From Streptosporangiaceae bacterium (lineage in GTDB: Bacteria; Actinomycetota; Actinomycetes; Streptosporangiales; Streptosporangiaceae), in contig JAFAZE010000126.1 of assembly GCA_019239975.1 (NCBI GenBank), forward strand, positions 1 through 38,430: a stretch of 38,430 nucleotides of DNA. The letters are read 5' to 3'. Each line of letters starts with the position of its first letter. Within the stretch, counting starts at the first letter, position 1. The position numbers were made by a program, and so were the translations under genes. Below, piece after piece: positions 8,397 to 15,700 of the stretch. A model generated the notes under the pieces. That model was not told the origin of the DNA. It made no database searches and was given only the letters and a program-made list of their open reading frames with translations.

Positions 8397-8832
8397 GATG
8401 CCAACCTCTTCCGTGACTGAGCTGCTTGTCGAGGTGCCCCGGGTCAGGGCACTCTTACTGGCATCCGTATCCGTATCCGCATCCGGCCGGTTCCGGCCGG
8501 TAGCTGGTTCCGGCGCTGAGCGGGTTTTCCAGGCAGGTCCCGGCGAGGTGCCGGCGCATCGCGTCCCCGGATGCTCTCGTCACCGAGGCATCCGAGGCAT
8601 CCGTGCATGCGCCCGCCCCCGCGACGCGCGCCGCCGGCGCGCCAACGCCTATGCGGGCAGCGCGGACATGCTTGCGCACGTGCGCCGCCTGCGCTGTCAT
8701 AGCTCCGGGTAGCCCTCCTGCCGCGCAGCCTGGTGTAGCCGAAATCCTAATGGTCATCGCCGCGCAGCGGCTACGAATCGTGTCAAGATTCGCGTTTAGG
8801 CAGGTTTCAATATTTGCTGTTAAGCAAGTGTT
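8397..8832. other. 436-bp intergenic region
   Basis: This stretch lies between the NB-ARC gene and the ribbon-helix-helix gene, both leftward. It must hold the promoter of the NB-ARC run. It contains a short hexamer repeat (ATCCGT, ATCCGT, ATCCGC, ATCCGG from 8463), an AT-rich part at about 8740-8840, and two small inverted repeats: 8774-8792 (CGAATC/GATTCG) and 8814-8827. A 100-codon leftward ORF at 8455-8757 has mixed third positions and no recognisable sequence, so it was not called. Confidence 0.5.
8814..8827 (-). terminator. Short hairpin just after the RHH regulator gene
   Basis: TTGCT and AGCAA pair around a four-base loop five bases beyond the regulator's stop codon, in an AT-rich stretch. 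The stem is only 5 bp and there is no clear U-run, so it is a weak terminator candidate for the glpD-regulator transcript. Confidence 0.3.
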
Positions 8833-9513
8833 TCACCGGGATTTCGCGCGTGCGGCTCGCTTTGCGGACTCGCCGGGCAGCCCGTGCCGCAGATAACGGT
8901 GCAGGATTCGCTCCACGACCTGGCTGAGCGAACTTCCCTCGTCGGCAGCGGCGTCGTGGGCGGCCGACCGCAGCGTGCGGTCCACCCTGACGGTCAGGTG
9001 CGGCCGCCGGCCGTTGGCGGAGGGCGGCCGGCGGCGCGGGAAGACGGGGGGCGTCAGGGCAGCCCGCCCGCTGGGCCGCGGTGCGTCCCGGTGCGCGCGG
9101 ACCGCGCGCCGGATGCGCGCCTGAACGGCCTGCTTGCTGATCCCGAGGGCCCGGGCCAGCGCGGCCAGCGGCCAGCCGCTGTCATGCAGCGCGGCCAGTG
9201 ACGCCGAGAGCACCTCACTGCGTCCCGCCGCCCGCAGTTCGCGGAGCCGGGCGGCGAGGTTCTCGGGCAGCCCGAGATCGGCCAGCCGCCGCGCCCGGGC
9301 CGCGGGTGCCCGGCCGCCGGCGCGCTGCACGTACTGCCGGAGGCCGTGCGTCACCACCTCCGACAGCGTCCTTCCGTCGCTGGCCAGCCGCGCTTTCAGC
9401 GTCTGGCGCAGCTCGCTGTCCAGCCGGAACGTCAGCAGCGCCCGCCCCGCGGCGGGGACCGTGCCGGAGCCGCCGGCCCGTGCGGGCCTCTGCTCGCGGC
9501 CGCGGGGAGGCAT
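8833..9513 (-). CDS. Putative DNA-binding protein: two ribbon-helix-helix units flanking a helix-turn-helix
   Basis: This 226-residue basic protein seems to contain three DNA-binding units. Residues 26-62 (ALLTFRLDSELRQTLK, then SEVVTHGLRQYV) fit a ribbon-helix-helix: a short strand and two helices. Residues 172-209 (HLTVRVDRTLRSAAHD, then LSQVVERILHRYL) are a second copy of the same pattern. Between them, residues 113-137 (GWPLAALARALGISKQAVQ) look like a helix-turn-helix of the recombinase/sigma type. RHH proteins normally bind as dimers of single units, so two units in one chain could form an intramolecular pair. The gene starts 5 bp after glpD, so it may autoregulate or control glpD. Domain calls are by eye. 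The target is unknown. Confidence 0.72.
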   Translation of the reverse strand: MPPRGREQRPARAGGSGTVPAAGRALLTFRLDSELRQTLKARLASDGRTLSEVVTHGLRQYVQRAGGRAPAARARRLADLGLPENLAARLRELRAAGRSEVLSASLAALHDSGWPLAALARALGISKQAVQARIRRAVRAHRDAPRPSGRAALTPPVFPRRRPPSANGRRPHLTVRVDRTLRSAAHDAAADEGSSLSQVVERILHRYLRHGLPGESAKRAARAKSR

Positions 9514-9518
9514 GGCGG

Positions 9519-11201
9519 TCAGCCCGCCGACTCACGCGCCGCCGGCGTGCCGAGTTCGCGGAGGGCGCCGGTGCCGGCCTCGACCAGCTCCAGGTACCGC
9601 CGCACCTCGACGGCGCGCCGCCGGCGGCCCCAGCCCAGCAGGCCGCCCATGACCGAGGCGACCGCCGGTGCCGCCGCGGCACCGGAATCAGCGGCCTCGA
9701 TGAACAGCCGTACCCGGCGGGCCAGCACGTCCTCGATGTGCAGCGCCCCCTCGTGGCTGACCGCATACGCGACCTCTGCGCGCAGGTAGGGGTGGCCGTC
9801 GGCCACGGGCAGCGCCAGCGAGGAGTCCGCCCTGGCGAGCTCGAGCACCTCCCCGCTGAGCGACCCGTACCGGCCGAGGAGGTGCTCGACCGTCTCCAGC
9901 GACACCCCGTGGTCTTCGGCGAGCCGTCCCGCGGCGGCGCGCACGGCGGGCAGCCCGTCCGCGCCCAGCAGCGGAAGCTGGCCGGTGACGGATTCCGGTA
10001 CCGCGCGGCCAAAGTCCTGCACCGCCGCGTCGACCACGTCGCGCGCCATCAGCCGGTAGGTGGTGAACTTGCCGCCGGCGACGCTGGCGAGGCCGGGGAT
10101 GGGCACGTCGACCACGTGCTCGCGGGACAGCTTCGTGGTCGGCTTGTCGTCCGACGCGGCGATCAGCGGCCGCAGGCCCGCGTACACGGCGATGACGTCG
10201 TCGCGGGTGAGCGGGCGGGCGAGGACGCGGTTGGCCGTGCCGAGGATGTAGTCGATGTCCTCGGCGGTCGCCACCGGCTCTGCGCGCTCGCCGGACCAGT
10301 CGGTGTCGGTGGTCCCCACGATCCAGCGCTCACCCCACGGGATGAAGAACAGCACGCTCTTCTCCGTACGCAGGATCATCCCGGTGCTGGCGCGAACCGC
10401 CTCCCGGGGCACGACGATGTGCACGCCCTTGGACATCCGCACCTGGTAGCCGGGCCGGACGCCGCCGAGGCCGTACACCAGGCCGGTCCACACTCCGGCG
10501 CAGACGACCACGCGCTGCGCGAGCACGTCGGTCTGCCGGCCGGTTTCCTCGTCCCGCACCCGCGCGCCGGTGACGCGGGAGCCGTCCGGCGAGCGGAGCA
10601 GCCCGGTGGCGCTGGCACGGGTGATCACCGTCGCGCCGTGCGCCGCCGCGGTCCTCGCCACCGTGATCGTGTGCCTGGCGTCGTCCACCTGCGCGTCGTA
10701 GTAGACCAGGGCGCCGGCCAGCCCGGGCCGCAGCGCGGGCGCGATCCGCAGCGCGCCGCGCGCGCTGAGGTGCCGGTGATGCGGAACCGGCCGCCTGGTG
10801 CCCTCCATCGCGTCATAGATCGCCAGCCCGGCGCCCACGTACGGCCGCTCCACCACCTTCCGGTACAGCGGGTACAGGAACGACACGGGTTTTACCAGGT
10901 GCGGAGCGAGCTTCGTGACGAGGAGGTCGCGTTCGCGCAGCGCCTCCCAGACCAGCTTGAAATCGCGCTGTTCCAGGTACCGGAGGCCGCCGTGGATCAG
11001 CTTGCTGGACCGGCTGGACGTGCCGGCGGCCAGGTCCCTGGACTCGATGAGGGCGACGCGCAGCCCGCGCGACGCCGCGTCGAGCGCGGCGCCGGCGCCG
11101 GTGATGCCGCCGCCGATGACGAGCACATCGACCTGGTTCGCGGCAAGCCTGCGCAGCGCTTTCTCCCGGTTGCGCGCGTCGAGCGCGCCGTTGCCGGCCA
11201 T
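9519..11201 (-). CDS. glpD: Glycerol-3-phosphate dehydrogenase (FAD)
   Basis: This enzyme oxidises glycerol-3-phosphate to dihydroxyacetone phosphate at the membrane and passes electrons to quinone. The 560-residue product opens with VLVIGGGITGAGAALDAASRG and LIESRDLAAGTSSRSSKLIHGGLRYLE, the FAD-binding and GlpD signature regions. VGTTDTDWSG and SVAGGKFTTYRLMA in the second half are also GlpD hallmarks, and a C-terminal helical domain follows from about residue 400. The start at 11201 is chosen over an in-frame ATG at 11303 because GGAGGAG stands 8 bases before it and the conserved N-terminus begins soon after. The RHH-type regulator gene starts 5 bp after the stop. No glpK or glpF is in the window. 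Confidence 0.95.
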   Translation of the reverse strand: MAGNGALDARNREKALRRLAANQVDVLVIGGGITGAGAALDAASRGLRVALIESRDLAAGTSSRSSKLIHGGLRYLEQRDFKLVWEALRERDLLVTKLAPHLVKPVSFLYPLYRKVVERPYVGAGLAIYDAMEGTRRPVPHHRHLSARGALRIAPALRPGLAGALVYYDAQVDDARHTITVARTAAAHGATVITRASATGLLRSPDGSRVTGARVRDEETGRQTDVLAQRVVVCAGVWTGLVYGLGGVRPGYQVRMSKGVHIVVPREAVRASTGMILRTEKSVLFFIPWGERWIVGTTDTDWSGERAEPVATAEDIDYILGTANRVLARPLTRDDVIAVYAGLRPLIAASDDKPTTKLSREHVVDVPIPGLASVAGGKFTTYRLMARDVVDAAVQDFGRAVPESVTGQLPLLGADGLPAVRAAAGRLAEDHGVSLETVEHLLGRYGSLSGEVLELARADSSLALPVADGHPYLRAEVAYAVSHEGALHIEDVLARRVRLFIEAADSGAAAAPAVASVMGGLLGWGRRRRAVEVRRYLELVEAGTGALRELGTPAARESAG

Positions 11202-11626
11202 CAGCGGTCTCCTCCCCGCGTGCCCCCTCTGCCTCTGTCTCCATGGTATGTACATCGTCAACCACAGCGCGGACAGAGGGTGACGGCGGCGGGTCGCGGA
11301 CATGGCGATACGGTGAAATCACCCCGGCCCCCGGAAAGAACGATGACCACGAGCCCGGGCCACCGTCCCGCGCCCCCGCGCAAGGCCACCGTCACGGACC
11401 TGCGGCGAATCTTCATGAGAAGGTTCAGCTGAGTCCCGGCGCAGCAGGTCATAGCCGCCCTCGCCGGTGCGGGCGCCGGCCGTGCGGCGATCATCCGCGC
11501 CAGGTTCATGATCTTCGGACGTGACCGACGCGAGCCGGACCGCGCATAGGACAGCGTTGTCTCGGGTACGGTGCCGACGATGCGAAGGTGCGGCGGGCGG
11601 ACGGGGCAGGGCGGAGGGTGGCTGAG
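11202..11626. other. Divergent region between glpD and the SMP-30 gene
   Basis: This 425-bp stretch separates leftward glpD from the rightward gluconolactonase-like gene and should hold both promoters. A possible 29-codon ORF lies at 11343-11432. After its TGA, the same frame stays open with GC-rich third positions for 38 codons, to a TAG at 11547-11549. Confidence 0.4.
11343..11432 (+). CDS. Possible 29-residue small protein
   Basis: An ATG with GGAAAG six bases upstream opens a 29-codon ORF with about 90% G or C in third positions, which is the coding pattern of this genome. The peptide starts MTTSPGHRPAPPRKATVTD and ends LRRIFMRRFS, so it is basic and proline-rich at the start. I do not recognise it. 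The frame continues in coding-like fashion after the TGA, which could mean the remnant of a longer gene. The GC-rich background alone could also produce this. Confidence 0.3.
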   Translation: MTTSPGHRPAPPRKATVTDLRRIFMRRFS

Positions 11627-12562
11627 ATGGCGCAGGTGCATGCCGGGCATGCGATCGAGCCGGCCGGCGACGTGGTCGCCCTCCTCGGCGAGGGGCCGTA
11701 CTGGGATGAGGCGGACACCAGTCTGCTCTGGGTGGACATCCCGGCGGGCCTGCTGCACCGCACGGCGGTCGGCTCGGGCGAGACGGTCACCGTCGACGTG
11801 GGCGCGCCGCTGTCCGCCGCGCTCCCCGCCACCGGGGGCGACGTGCTGCTCGCCAGGCGGAACCAGCTGGTGCTCCGGACGGCCGCGGCGGACGGCGGCT
11901 GGTCCGAGCGGGTGGTCGCGCAGACCGCCGACCGGGCAGAAGTCCGGTTCAACGACGCCTCGGTGGACCCGGCGGGCCGGGTATGGGTGGGCTCGATGCA
12001 CACCGCCGAGACCGCCGCGGTCGGCGAGCTGTACCGGCTCGACCCGGGCGGCGCGCTGACCGCGCTGCTGACCGGGGTGACCGTCTCCAACGGCCTGGGC
12101 TGGAGCCCCGACGGGTCGCGGATGTACTACGTGGACTCGACCACCCGGCGGATCGACATGTTCGAGTACTACCCCGCGGTCGGCGGCCTGGCGCACCGCC
12201 AGGTGTTCGCCGACCTGCGGGACGCGGGCGGCATGCCCGACGGCCTCACCGTCGACGCCGACGGATGCGTGTGGGTCGCGATATGGGGCGGCTCCGCGCT
12301 GCGCCGGTACACGCCCGCCGGCGATCTCGACGCCATCGTCGACCTGCCGGTGTCCAACCCGACGAGCTGCGCCTTCGGCGGTGCCGGCCTGCAGGACCTC
12401 TACGTGACGACCGCCATCCAGCCGCTGTCCGAAGCTCAGCGCCTCCACCAGCCCCTGGCCGGCCGCCTGCTCCGGCTCCGCCCCGGCCCGGCCGGCCTCC
12501 CCTCCGCCTCCACCGTCGCCACCATCCCACCTGACCCCTCCAGCCACGATTGCGTGCGATAG
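11627..12562 (+). CDS. SMP-30/gluconolactonase-like hydrolase
   Basis: The 311-residue product has the six-bladed propeller signatures of the SMP-30/gluconolactonase/regucalcin family, which opens sugar lactones using one divalent metal. The expected ligand segments are visible: the Glu in LGEGPYW (E22), the Asn in TVSNGLGWSPDGSRMYYVDS, and the Asp in GMPDGLTVDADGCVW. The ATG at 11627 has GGAGGG about 10 bases upstream; GTGs at 11588 and 11618 are possible alternatives but would add no family-like sequence. It appears monocistronic, with a hairpin just after the stop. The lactone substrate is not determined. The metallo-hydrolase downstream is on the same strand and may also be a lactonase. 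Confidence 0.88.
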   Translation: MAQVHAGHAIEPAGDVVALLGEGPYWDEADTSLLWVDIPAGLLHRTAVGSGETVTVDVGAPLSAALPATGGDVLLARRNQLVLRTAAADGGWSERVVAQTADRAEVRFNDASVDPAGRVWVGSMHTAETAAVGELYRLDPGGALTALLTGVTVSNGLGWSPDGSRMYYVDSTTRRIDMFEYYPAVGGLAHRQVFADLRDAGGMPDGLTVDADGCVWVAIWGGSALRRYTPAGDLDAIVDLPVSNPTSCAFGGAGLQDLYVTTAIQPLSEAQRLHQPLAGRLLRLRPGPAGLPSASTVATIPPDPSSHDCVR

Positions 12563-12563
12563 T

Positions 12564-12579
12564 GCTCGGCTATCCGAGC
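12564..12579 (+). terminator. Hairpin directly after the SMP-30 gene
   Basis: GCTCGG and CCGAGC form a perfect 6-bp stem with loop CTAT, starting two bases after the stop codon. No U-run follows, so it is a candidate terminator or 3' stabiliser. Confidence 0.4.
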
Positions 12580-12636
12580 AGAACAACACGTGATCATGGG
12601 CTGGGCGAGGACCGCCGCCACGTTTCTCCGGCGTAT

Positions 12637-12763
12637 GAGGCCAATGGCGCCAGCGGCCTCCACCGGGTGGGGCCACATGCGTCAGCGGCCCGCGAGACGG
12701 GGCCATATGCGCCAACGCCCTGGATCGGGCCGCATGCAAGCATCGGCGCCGCGAGACGGGGCC
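12637..12763. repeat. Degenerate ~30-bp tandem repeat upstream of the MBL gene
   Basis: Units beginning GGGGCCACATGCG (12669), GGGGCCATATGCG (12699) and GGGCCGCATGCAAG (12727) follow each other at 28-31 bp, with a weaker copy at about 12637 and a partial one from 12758. CGCGAGACGGGGCC occurs exactly at 12691 and 12750. There are no CRISPR-like constant repeats with unique spacers. The function is unknown. Confidence 0.5.
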
Positions 12764-12804
12764 GCTCCTGCCGGCCCGCGTTAGCCTTGGGGCTGGGAGG
12801 TGGT

Positions 12805-13596
12805 ATGGCAGGGGTGCGGCGGATTATCCCGCTCACGCTGGGATGGATCGACCTGCCGCGTCACGTCATGGTGCGCGGCGCGGCGGCGGACGAGGTACGC
12901 GTGCCGGTCCCCGGCGTGCTGGTGCTGTGCGACGGCGGCTGGCTGCTGCTCGACACCGGCTTCAACACCGCCCTGATCAGGGACGCGGTGCTGCGCCGCC
13001 GGTTCCACGGCGATCCGGTGATGCGGCCGCTGATACCGGGTCCCGGCGAGCCGCTGGAGGAGGCCCTGGACAGGGCCGGCGTCGACATCGCCGGCATCCA
13101 CGCGGTGGCCGTCAGTCACCTGCACTGGGATCACGCGGGCGGCCTGAAGCACTTTGCCGGGCGGGTGCCCGTGCACATCCAGCGGGCCGAGCTCGCGTAC
13201 GGGACCGCGCCGGGGCCCGAGCCGGAGAACCGCGGGATGTTCCGGATCGACTACGACGACCCAAGGCTCGACTGGCGGATCGCCGACGGCGACACCGAGA
13301 TCGCGCCCGGCGTGACCGCCGTCCTGACCTCAGGTCACACGCCCGGCCACCAGAGCTTCGTCGTCGAGATGGACGAGTCCGCCGGGGGCGGCGGTTACGT
13401 CTTCGCCTTCGACGCGGCCAACGTGGCCGACAACTGCGACAAGGAGATCGCCGTCGGCGGCCTGATCAACGCGACTGCCGAGCAGAGCGTCGAGCAGATC
13501 CGCAAGCTCAAGCGCATCGCCGCCGCCCGCGGCTACCGCCTCATCCCCGGCCACGACCCAGTAGCCTGGCCCCGCCTCACCCCCCACCCCCCCTAA
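12805..13596 (+). CDS. MBL-fold metallo-hydrolase (N-acyl homoserine lactonase-like)
   Basis: The 263-residue product has the metallo-beta-lactamase metal motif SHLHWDHAGG (H105, H107, D109, H110), then SGHTPGHQSF (third His) and FAFDAAN (bridging Asp), ending in RLIPGHDPVAW with the last His. The segment order and the GFNTAL and DWRIADGD regions resemble quorum-quenching AHL lactonases (AiiA/AttM-like), which hydrolyse a homoserine lactone ring. Activity on such signals is inferred, not shown. The ATG at 12805 is preceded by GGGAGG. The longer reading frame from 12550 would add 85 low-complexity residues encoded by the repeat tract and was rejected. It could pair functionally with the SMP-30 lactonase 242 bp upstream. 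Confidence 0.88.
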   Translation: MAGVRRIIPLTLGWIDLPRHVMVRGAAADEVRVPVPGVLVLCDGGWLLLDTGFNTALIRDAVLRRRFHGDPVMRPLIPGPGEPLEEALDRAGVDIAGIHAVAVSHLHWDHAGGLKHFAGRVPVHIQRAELAYGTAPGPEPENRGMFRIDYDDPRLDWRIADGDTEIAPGVTAVLTSGHTPGHQSFVVEMDESAGGGGYVFAFDAANVADNCDKEIAVGGLINATAEQSVEQIRKLKRIAAARGYRLIPGHDPVAWPRLTPHPP

Positions 13597-13876
13597 CCTC
13601 CCCCCACCGGTACCCGCCTCCCCGCCCAAGCGCCGGTACCCGCACTTTGTACGCGTTCGGTGGTCGCATATGGGGCAAACCGGGACAGCTACTCGTCGGT
13701 ACGCATACAGAGTAACCGCGTCCGGCGCCAAGCAGTGCCGCGCGGAGCGGCCTCCAGCGATCGCGGCCGCAGGGCACAGGAGCCGCCAGGGGGAAGCGCT
13801 GGACCCGCTCGGGGGAGCGCCGGGGGCGCCCTCTTCGGCACGCAGGAAAACTGAACGGAAGATAGCCCTGTCCCCT
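13597..13876. other. Intergenic region between convergent genes
   Basis: These 280 bases lie between the MBL gene and the arginase-family gene, whose ends face each other. A C-rich start is followed by two copies of CCGGTACCCGC (near 13606 and 13631) and a GC-rich part with partial inverted repeats near 13800-13845. No ORF or RNA class was recognised. Terminators for both genes are expected here, but none is clear. Confidence 0.4.
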
Positions 13877-14824
13877 TCAACTCCTGTAACCGCCTTTATT
13901 TGCTGGCGGAATAACGGTCCTGAGAAAATTTACGATGTCGTGGGCGGCGCGGCGTCCGGGGTCCAGGTCGGGATTGTAGACGCCGAGACTCCAGCCGCGG
14001 CAGCCGCCGGCCCGCAGTGCCGATGAAACGACGGCGGTGAGTTCCGCCCAGGTGAGGCCGCCTGGCATGCCGGGATCGTGCGCGGCGCCACAGGCGCTGA
14101 ACTGGCCTCCGGCGAGTACATCCAGGTCGATGTGGAGCCACCAGCCGGGAGCATGGGATGCCGCCTGCTCCGCTGCCCGCGTTCCGGCGCCTGCCGCATC
14201 GGACTGCACGTCGTCCGCCGCCAGCAGCCGTACCTGGCCGGCGATGCTGGCCACCCCGATCTCCCGGCGATACTGGGCGTCGCGCATCCCGAGCATGGCG
14301 ATCGCTTCCGGCCGGAGGACACCGGCCAGGCTGCGCAGCGGCTCGGGCGCCTGTTTCCCGGTCATGCCCAGCAGGAAGGCGACCTCCATGTTCGCGGCCT
14401 CGCCGGTCACGGACGCTTCCATCGTCGTGGCGTCTTCGTGGCCGTCGATGAACACCAGGCCGGCCGATCCCGCGACCTCGGCGAGCGCGGGCACCGCGCC
14501 GAGAAGCACAGCACAGTCGGCGCCGTACACCAACGGGAAGCGCCCGCCGGCGAGGACCGTCCGTACCCGGTCATGGACTGCGGCCACCATTTCCAGCAGG
14601 GCGCGCTCGTTCAGAAAACCAAAGCGGCCGCGCGCCGCGTCCGGAGGGGAAACCACGACGTCGGGTGCCAGGCCCGCATTTCCCGCCAGGGCCGCCGTCA
14701 GGCCGGCCTCTCGCAGGGCCACGGGTGCGTGCGCCTGCCCCGCGGCGCGGCCGGAGCCGTCGAAACGCACGCCGATCAGGTCGATGTGCCCCGCCCAGCG
14801 CAGGTCGTTACAGTTTCCGTCCAT
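13877..14824 (-). CDS. Arginase/ureohydrolase-family protein
   Basis: This 315-residue protein has the arginase fold signatures: FIDGHED (D127, H129, D131) and HIDLDVL (D233, D235), which normally hold a two-manganese centre that hydrolyses guanidino groups. The first metal motif, usually GGDH, reads YGADCAVLLG, so the His ligand position is Cys104 and the first Gly is Ala. The family is clear, but catalysis of the arginase or agmatinase type is uncertain; some actinobacterial family members are known to carry Cys at this place. The ATG at 14824 is chosen because GGAGGG lies 8 bases upstream; an ATG at 14878 would overlap the TetR gene end. It is probably co-transcribed with the TetR regulator 50 bp upstream. 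Confidence 0.88.
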   Translation of the reverse strand: MDGNCNDLRWAGHIDLIGVRFDGSGRAAGQAHAPVALREAGLTAALAGNAGLAPDVVVSPPDAARGRFGFLNERALLEMVAAVHDRVRTVLAGGRFPLVYGADCAVLLGAVPALAEVAGSAGLVFIDGHEDATTMEASVTGEAANMEVAFLLGMTGKQAPEPLRSLAGVLRPEAIAMLGMRDAQYRREIGVASIAGQVRLLAADDVQSDAAGAGTRAAEQAASHAPGWWLHIDLDVLAGGQFSACGAAHDPGMPGGLTWAELTAVVSSALRAGGCRGWSLGVYNPDLDPGRRAAHDIVNFLRTVIPPANKGGYRS

Positions 14825-14874
14825 CCGGTTCGCCCTCCGTGAGGCAACTCCTGATCGTCCTTCCCCGGCGCAGT

Positions 14875-15519
14875 TCATGTCGGGTCGGTGAGCAGCTTGC
14901 GCGCCAGGGCCCGCGCGCGCCTCGCGGGACCGGCGGCGCCCAGCGCCTGGGCGGACGCGTACACGCCCTCCATGACCAGCGACAGTTGGTCGGCAAGCAG
15001 GTTCGCGGCCGTCTCCTCGCGGGCGCCCGCCGGCTCTGTTTGCTGTGGAGGGGACGATCCCCCCATGACCGCCCGGCGCGAAGCAGGCCCCGCGAGCTCA
15101 GAGGTGAGCTCGCCAAGGCGGGCACGGACCCAGGTCTTCATGGCAACCGCGGCCTGGTGGGCGGGGTGCGCGGGGTCGGGGAATTCCGCGAGGGTCATCA
15201 GGAACGGGCAGCCGCGGCACTGGTGCGGCTGGACCTGCTCGGCGAGAGCGTCGAAGACCGCCAGAATCTGGCCCGCGGGATCGCTTCCGCCGGAGCGGGC
15301 GGCCGCGTCGAACCATTCCCGGTAGGCGGCGTCCGCGCGCCGGATGTAGGCCGCTATCAGGTCGTCTTTGGATGCGAACAGGCGGTACAAGGTGGTCGGC
15401 GCCACGCCGGCCTCGGCGGCCACGCGGTCGATGCCGGTGGCCCGGATGCCATGCCAGTAGAACAGGTCATGCGCCACCTCGAGCACGTGCTCACGGGTCT
15501 GGGTATGGCTGCGTGCCAT
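14875..15519 (-). CDS. TetR-family transcriptional regulator
   Basis: This 214-residue protein has a classic TetR N-terminal domain: TREHVLEVAHDLFYWHGIRATGIDRVAAEAGVA-type helices (about 8-45), with the recognition helix at VAPTTLYRLFASKDDLIAAY. The C-terminal ligand domain contains CRGCPF near residue 101, a motif seen in many AcrR-type regulators with this C-terminal fold. It is divergent from the NmrA-like reductase gene, with 181 bp between them containing a perfect palindrome, so it most likely represses that gene and itself. The arginase-family gene follows it. The inducer is unknown. Confidence 0.93.
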   Translation of the reverse strand: MARSHTQTREHVLEVAHDLFYWHGIRATGIDRVAAEAGVAPTTLYRLFASKDDLIAAYIRRADAAYREWFDAAARSGGSDPAGQILAVFDALAEQVQPHQCRGCPFLMTLAEFPDPAHPAHQAAVAMKTWVRARLGELTSELAGPASRRAVMGGSSPPQQTEPAGAREETAANLLADQLSLVMEGVYASAQALGAAGPARRARALARKLLTDPT

Positions 15520-15569
15520 GTCCGCCTCTTGCGTGGTTCCGTTGCACCTCCTAGCATAGCCTGCGTAGT

Positions 15570-15579
15570 GGAACGTTCC
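15570..15579. promoter_or_regulatory. Palindrome GGAACGTTCC, candidate TetR operator
   Basis: The perfect 10-bp palindrome lies 51 bases before the TetR start codon in the divergent TetR/NmrA gap. A half-like GGAAC follows at 15587. TetR proteins bind such inverted repeats near their own promoters. On the leftward strand TATGCT follows as a possible -10 box. Binding is inferred. Confidence 0.45.
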
Positions 15580-15640
15580 CTAACATGGAACGAGAGGCGC
15601 CCGCGGGCCGGCGCCCGGCAAAACGCCCGAGGGCGGTCGC

Positions 15641-15693
15641 GATCATGGTGCGGCGGGTACTCGATGCGGATTCGGTGATCATGGTGCGGCGGG
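15641..15693. repeat. 17-bp direct repeat upstream of the NmrA-like gene
   Basis: GATCATGGTGCGGCGGG occurs exactly at 15641-15657 and 15677-15693, 36 bp apart, the second copy ending 7 bases before the ATG and overlapping the ribosome site. It may be a small duplication of the 5' leader or a pair of regulator sites. Confidence 0.7.
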
Positions 15694-15700
15694 AGGTCCG

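Noticed and set aside
4215..8420. Open frame of 1401 codons on the plus strand
   Set aside because: It is the antisense of the GMC and NB-ARC genes. Its translation is Arg/Gly/Ala/Val low-complexity with no domain, while the minus frames hold clear motifs.
8455..8757. 100-codon minus-strand ORF between the NB-ARC and RHH genes
   Set aside because: Third positions are mixed, the sequence is unrecognised with a GYGYG end created by the hexamer repeat, and no good ribosome site is present.
12637..12763. CRISPR array
   Set aside because: Units are degenerate throughout, with no constant repeat and unique spacers, and there are no cas genes.
12550..12804. 85-residue N-terminal extension of the MBL protein
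   Set aside because: It is encoded by the degenerate repeat and has no family similarity. A good ribosome site precedes the ATG at 12805.
13700..13860. Riboswitch (cobalamin or cyclic-di-AMP type)
   Set aside because: The stretch is GC-rich with partial hairpins, but conserved boxes of these classes could not be matched, and the downstream side is the end of a convergent gene.
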